Below, one piece after another: positions 60,671 through 64,000 of a stretch of DNA of 64,000 nt (its first letter is position 1; every line of letters begins with the position of its first letter). Under the pieces are notes generated by a model. It ran no database searches and was not told the DNA's origin. It saw only the letters and a program-made list of their open reading frames with translations. Source of the DNA: Bryobacterales bacterium F-183 (GTDB lineage: Bacteria > Acidobacteriota > Terriglobia > Bryobacterales > Bryobacteraceae); assembly GCA_016865505.2 (NCBI GenBank), contig AP025252.1, positions 2,294,001-2,358,000 on the forward strand, read 5' to 3'. Position numbers and translations under genes: made by a program.

Positions 60671-61914
60671 CATCCAGGCGTAACCTGATTTCACTGCTGA
60701 CTGTGATGGGCCTGGCGCTGCTGGGCGTTGTAGGCGCTGGTTTGTGGCCGAAACTGAACCGGCAGAAGGCGCTGGTGGCCGAGGCACGTACGGAGAGCGC
60801 CAAGGTTCCGGTGGTTCGTGCCATCAAGGTGGTGCGGGCCGAGGGGGCATCTGAGGTCGAGTTGCCGGCGGACTTGCAGGCGAAGATCGAATCGCCGATT
60901 TATGCTCGCGTAGAAGGCTATATTTCGAAGCGCTATGTAGACATCGGCGCGAAGGTGACCAAGGGTCAGCCACTCGCGGAGTTGGAGACGCCGGATCTTG
61001 ATCAACAACTGCAGCAGGCTCGGGCGGCGGTGTCGCAGAGCGCGGCTGCGATCAAGCAGGCGGAGGCGCGGTTGCTGGAGACCAAAGCGGCGCTGAAGCT
61101 GGCTGAAGTTACGGCAGCGCGGTGGAAGAAGCTGGCGAAGGAAGGCGTGTCGTCGGCCCAGGATTCCGATGAGAAGGACGCGGCGTTCGAGGTAAAGAAG
61201 GCGGAAGCCGAAGCGGCCCAGGCGACGGTCACGGCAGCGAACGAAGCGCGACAGGCCGCGCAGGCGACGTTGAAGCGGTACGAGGAGATGAAGAGCTACA
61301 CGAAGCTTGTGGCTCCGTTCGATGGGTTTGTTACGTACCGGTTGCCGGACGTGGGTACGCTGATTCAGAGCGGCGTGGCGGATCGCAAAGAGCTGTTCCG
61401 GGTGTCCGATCTGAGTCTGATCCGGGTGTTTGTGAATGTCCCGCAGGCATATGTGAACAGCATCCAGGCGGGTACGCCGGCCAAGCTGATTGTGAGCGAT
61501 TTGGGGCGTACGTACGATTTGCAGGTGAGCGGGATTGCGCATGCGCTCGATATGACGACGCGTACGATGCTGGCGGTGATCAAGCTGCCGAATCCGGATA
61601 ATGCGCTGAAGCCGGGGATGTTTTCGAGGGTCGTGTTCCAGTTGCCGAAGCCCGCTTCTGTACTGGCGATTCCCGCGGATACGGTGGTGACTCGGAGCGA
61701 AGGCGCGATGGTGGCGGCGGTGAACATGGACCGGCGCGTGGAGTTCCGTAAGATCCACATCACTCGCGATACGGGCGATACCGTTGAGGTAGATTCCGGG
61801 GTACGCGAGGGCGATACGCTGATTCTGAATCCGAACGATGAAGTTCGGAACGATCTTCCGGTTGAGGTACGGCTGGAGGCCAAGAAGGCCGCTGCTGCTG
61901 GGGCAAAAAAATAG
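60667..61914 (+). CDS. RND periplasmic adaptor (membrane fusion protein)
   Basis: 415 residues. N-terminal anchor (ISLLTVMGLALLGVVGAGLW), lipoyl-like halves (ESPIYARVEGYISKRYVDIGAKV and APFDGFVTYRLPDVGTLI) either side of an alpha-hairpin of Ala/Lys/Glu-rich helices (about 100-210), barrel (PQAYVNSIQAGTPAKLIVSDL) and membrane-proximal domain (VVTRSEGAMVAAVNMDRRVEFRKI). It bridges the RND pump to an outer-membrane channel. The start overlaps the pump stop as ATGA. It follows rather than precedes the pump, the reverse of the usual order. Confidence 0.93.
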   Translation: MTSRRNLISLLTVMGLALLGVVGAGLWPKLNRQKALVAEARTESAKVPVVRAIKVVRAEGASEVELPADLQAKIESPIYARVEGYISKRYVDIGAKVTKGQPLAELETPDLDQQLQQARAAVSQSAAAIKQAEARLLETKAALKLAEVTAARWKKLAKEGVSSAQDSDEKDAAFEVKKAEAEAAQATVTAANEARQAAQATLKRYEEMKSYTKLVAPFDGFVTYRLPDVGTLIQSGVADRKELFRVSDLSLIRVFVNVPQAYVNSIQAGTPAKLIVSDLGRTYDLQVSGIAHALDMTTRTMLAVIKLPNPDNALKPGMFSRVVFQLPKPASVLAIPADTVVTRSEGAMVAAVNMDRRVEFRKIHITRDTGDTVEVDSGVREGDTLILNPNDEVRNDLPVEVRLEAKKAAAAGAKK

Positions 61915-61948
61915 ACCTGACGAGCGTAAGACTTATTTCTCGCCAGGT
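61915..61948 (+). other. Hairpin after the RND adaptor; rest of 61915-62098 non-coding
   Basis: ACCTG-A-CGAG (61915-61924) pairs with CTCG-C-CAGGT (61939-61948) with one mismatch. No T-tract follows, so termination is uncertain. Positions 61949-62098 hold no gene; CGCCCCTAAGGTCGTCTTAG near 62047 is a small imperfect repeat before the next ATG. Confidence 0.4.
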
Positions 61949-62098
61949 CACCTAAGGGAGTAGTATGATGCCGTTGTTTGGCTGGTATGTACTCTCTGAG
62001 TATGCGGCTGCGCGACGGGTGCCTCAATGCGGTGTTTTCTTGGATACGCCCCTAAGGTCGTCTTAGCCCGACTGGAACCGGCCCATTACTTTTGACCC

Positions 62099-62875
62099 AT
62101 GTCACGGGCTACGGTCATTCTTCTGCATTGGAAGTCCGAGGAAATTCCGGAACTGATCCCATACCTGGGTGATGTTGCGGTGGTTCCTTATGCGCCTGTC
62201 ACTGGAGAGGGCATGAAGGGTCTGGCGACATACGCGGTGCCGGATGCGCTGGTGGTGAGTCTGGATCGTATGCCGTCGCACGGACAGGCTGTCGCGTGGC
62301 ATTATCAGGCCCGGAAGGCGACGCGGCATGTGCCGGTGGTGTTTGCGGGCGGTGAGCCAGAGAAAGTAGCAAAGGCGCGCGAGGTGATGCCTCACGCGCT
62401 TTTTTGTTCCTGGAAGACGGCTGCGAAGACGGTACAGAAGGCGATTGCGAATCCGCCGGTGCCTGCGGTGACAGCTCCAAAGGCTCCGGTGTCGAACCGG
62501 CCGATGGCGGAGAAACTCGGGCTCAAGGCGGGGATACGGGTGGCGCTGATAGGGGCTCCGATGGCGTTGGAGCGGCTGGTGCCCGGGATGGATTTTGAGT
62601 TGGATGTCGTGGAGGAGCCGGATGCCCGGACTGAGGCTGTTTGGTGGTTTGTACGGTCTGCGGAAGAGGTGGCGGACGGATTCGAATGGATCGTGCCGCG
62701 GCTGGGGAAGAAGCCAAAGATCTGGGTGTTCTACCGCAAAGGAAAGAGCCTGACTTGGCAAGGGCTGAGCGAGGCCGCGGCGATGTACGGGCTCGCTCAG
62801 TTCAAGATCCTGTCGCTCAACGCGGAATGGACCGGGGTCGCGCTGGGGCAGGCTCGTAAGAGTGCTGCCGGTTAG
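62099..62875 (+). CDS. REC-like domain fused to DUF3052-like domain
   Basis: 258 residues. Residues 1-110 look like a receiver-fold without a clear phosphoacceptor Asp (VILLHWKSEEIP, DALVVSLDRMPSHGQAV, HVPVVFAGGEPEKVAKAREVM). Residues 130-255 resemble DUF3052 (MAEKLGLKAGIRVALIGAPM, VWWFVRSAEEV, KIWVFYRKGKS, ILSLNAEWTGVALGQ), a family of unknown function. No catalytic motif is known. It lies after the RND pair, and its stop overlaps the convergent gene by 4 nt. Confidence 0.6.
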   Translation: MSRATVILLHWKSEEIPELIPYLGDVAVVPYAPVTGEGMKGLATYAVPDALVVSLDRMPSHGQAVAWHYQARKATRHVPVVFAGGEPEKVAKAREVMPHALFCSWKTAAKTVQKAIANPPVPAVTAPKAPVSNRPMAEKLGLKAGIRVALIGAPMALERLVPGMDFELDVVEEPDARTEAVWWFVRSAEEVADGFEWIVPRLGKKPKIWVFYRKGKSLTWQGLSEAAAMYGLAQFKILSLNAEWTGVALGQARKSAAG

Positions 62876-63726
62876 TTGTTCTGCGTGATACGGTACTCGC
62901 CGTTTTCCTGGCGGAACTTGAAGGTAGACGATTCCTTGCCGTTGGCGGTCTTCTTTTCCATTTTGACGATGGTGACCGGACCTCTGGTGACGACACTCGT
63001 GACGGTAAACCCAATTGTGCTTTTGGCCATTTCAGTCATAAAGCCGATCATCTCCTTGCCCTGACTGGAGGCGAGGTCTGCGTCAAAGTTTTTCCGCTCG
63101 TCCTCGACGATGAGGGCCCGGATGGCTTTGGGGTCGCCCTTGCTCATGACGGAGAGGACTTTGGCGGCTGCGAGAGCGGCGGGACTCTTGGCAGCGGCCG
63201 CGCCGGTGAGTTCGGAGGTGATGGGTTCCTCTCGCTCGGCCTTCAAGTCTGTGACTTTGACGTTCATTTCGAGGGCTGGGGAGTCTCCCATCTGAAGTGG
63301 GCGATTGGAGACGAAGTGGCCGGTGAGAGATCCATCCTTGTAGGAACCCTCAAAGCGGACGGCCGGGTCGCTGCCGGAGTAGGAAAACGACATGGGCATG
63401 TTGCCGGCACCGATCACGCCGCTGCTCCATTCCAGCTTGGGAAGGTCAAGACGCGCGATGACGTATGGCGTGCCGCCCTCCCGTAGACGCTTGGACAGGT
63501 CAAAGGATGAGTCGCGGCACTTGCGTGCGAGCGGTTGGCCGTCTGTCCAGAACATCGCGGAGAGCCGCATTTCTTTGTTGTTGAAGGGCGCTGGCTCTTC
63601 GTAAAGGCAGGCGGAGGTGACCGGGTAGCTCTTCCCGTTGACGGTGAGGGTTCCGCTGACGGGAGCTTGGCCGGTGGCGGCATTGGCAAGGGCCATAAGA
63701 ATGATCAGGACAAAAGTCGCTCGCAT
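62872..63726 (-). CDS. Exported protein of a tandem paralog pair, unknown function
   Basis: 284 residues from ATG 63726, with signal peptide residues 1-20 (FVLIILMALANAATGQ). Mature part about 80% polar beta-type sequence with TVNGKSYPVTSACLYEEPAPF near residue 30 and a C-terminus FRQENGEYRITQNN. It closely resembles the partial gene next to it, so it is one copy of a duplication. Function not recognised. Confidence 0.7.
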   Translation of the reverse strand: MRATFVLIILMALANAATGQAPVSGTLTVNGKSYPVTSACLYEEPAPFNNKEMRLSAMFWTDGQPLARKCRDSSFDLSKRLREGGTPYVIARLDLPKLEWSSGVIGAGNMPMSFSYSGSDPAVRFEGSYKDGSLTGHFVSNRPLQMGDSPALEMNVKVTDLKAEREEPITSELTGAAAAKSPAALAAAKVLSVMSKGDPKAIRALIVEDERKNFDADLASSQGKEMIGFMTEMAKSTIGFTVTSVVTRGPVTIVKMEKKTANGKESSTFKFRQENGEYRITQNN

Positions 63727-63771
63727 AACCGAACAAGCGCATTTGCGGGCGTGTTCGTACACGCCCAGCGG

Positions 63772-64000
63772 TTAACGTTTGCGGGTGATGCGGTATTCGC
63801 CATTTTCCTGGCGTAACTTGAACTTGGCTGATTGGGCGCCGCCATCGACTTTCTTTTCGAGGGTGACAAGTGTGATGCCACCTTGTGTGACGACGCTTGC
63901 TACGGGCATCTTGAGAGCATCTTCGGCCATCGAGGACATCATGGAGATCATTTGCTTGCCGTCGGGAGAGGCGAGTTGTTCGTCGAAGGTTTTGCGTTCG
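63772..64000 (-). CDS. Second copy of the tandem exported paralog (partial, cut by window)
   Basis: The last 75 codons are visible, ending LRQENGEYRITRKR, stop TAA at 63772-63774. It aligns with the C-terminus of the neighbouring gene almost residue for residue (ERKTFDEQLASPDGKQMI against ERKNFDADLASSQGKEMI; SVVTQGGITLVTLEKK against SVVTRGPVTIVKMEKK). The rest lies outside the window. Confidence 0.85.
   Translation of the reverse strand, partial: ERKTFDEQLASPDGKQMISMMSSMAEDALKMPVASVVTQGGITLVTLEKKVDGGAQSAKFKLRQENGEYRITRKR

Overview
The window reads as chromosomal DNA of a Gram-negative acidobacterium of the Solibacter/Bryobacter group (class Terriglobia). This rests on a TIGR03437-type C-terminal domain in an NHL-repeat protein, a hybrid sensor kinase with a Reg_prop beta-propeller sensor, many beta-propeller and secreted proteins, a heptose nucleotidyltransferase for lipopolysaccharide, and high-GC coding sequence. 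The placement is inference from gene families; there is no rRNA in the window.

Layout. 1-9 kb: end of a cupin gene, a secreted FKBP isomerase, an ECF sigma factor with a membrane partner and a sigma-E-like promoter, a kinase-like protein with a degenerate ATP domain, a lipoprotein propeller, a REP-associated transposase beside five 12-bp tandem repeats, ThiO and an ABC exporter. 9-20 kb: secreted NHL protein, matrixin-type metalloprotease, tRNA-Ser(UGA), TPR protein, a run of four minus-strand genes (YVTN propeller, polysaccharide deacetylase, sterol-desaturase family, small protein), PpiD-like chaperone and DedA. 20-25 kb: a PIN/RHH toxin-antitoxin pair and an NtrC/NtrB-type two-component operon with a lipoprotein. 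25-41 kb: glucokinase plus xylulokinase, a TAT-exported Gfo/Idh oxidoreductase, an orphan fused TssB/TssC-like sheath protein, an S15 hydrolase, an exported lactonase, the Reg_prop hybrid kinase, a divergent enolase paralog, RidA, a NYN nuclease with two LOTUS-like domains and a methyltransferase. 41-48 kb: a broken Uma2 gene, aminopeptidase P, mfd, rfaE2 and two small genes. 48-55 kb: a complete efflux operon (TetR, TolC, HlyD, two ABC ATPases, two ABC-2 permeases) with a strong promoter and a 34-bp perfect palindrome as likely operator. 55-64 kb: exported phosphoesterase, exported asparaginase-family enzyme, an RND pump and adaptor, a REC-like/DUF3052-like protein and two tandem secreted paralogs.

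Whole-window patterns. The plus strand is C-rich on the left and G-rich on the right whichever way the genes point, with the change at roughly 21.7-25.2 kb; this looks like a replication-strand switch. GTAC is clearly over-represented. Several genes have a -10-like hexamer only 6-10 nt before the start codon and no Shine-Dalgarno, suggesting leaderless mRNAs. The strongest leads are the orphan TssB/TssC-like fusion, the TetR operator/promoter, the active-site-altered enolase, the pseudokinase and the Uma2 pseudogene.
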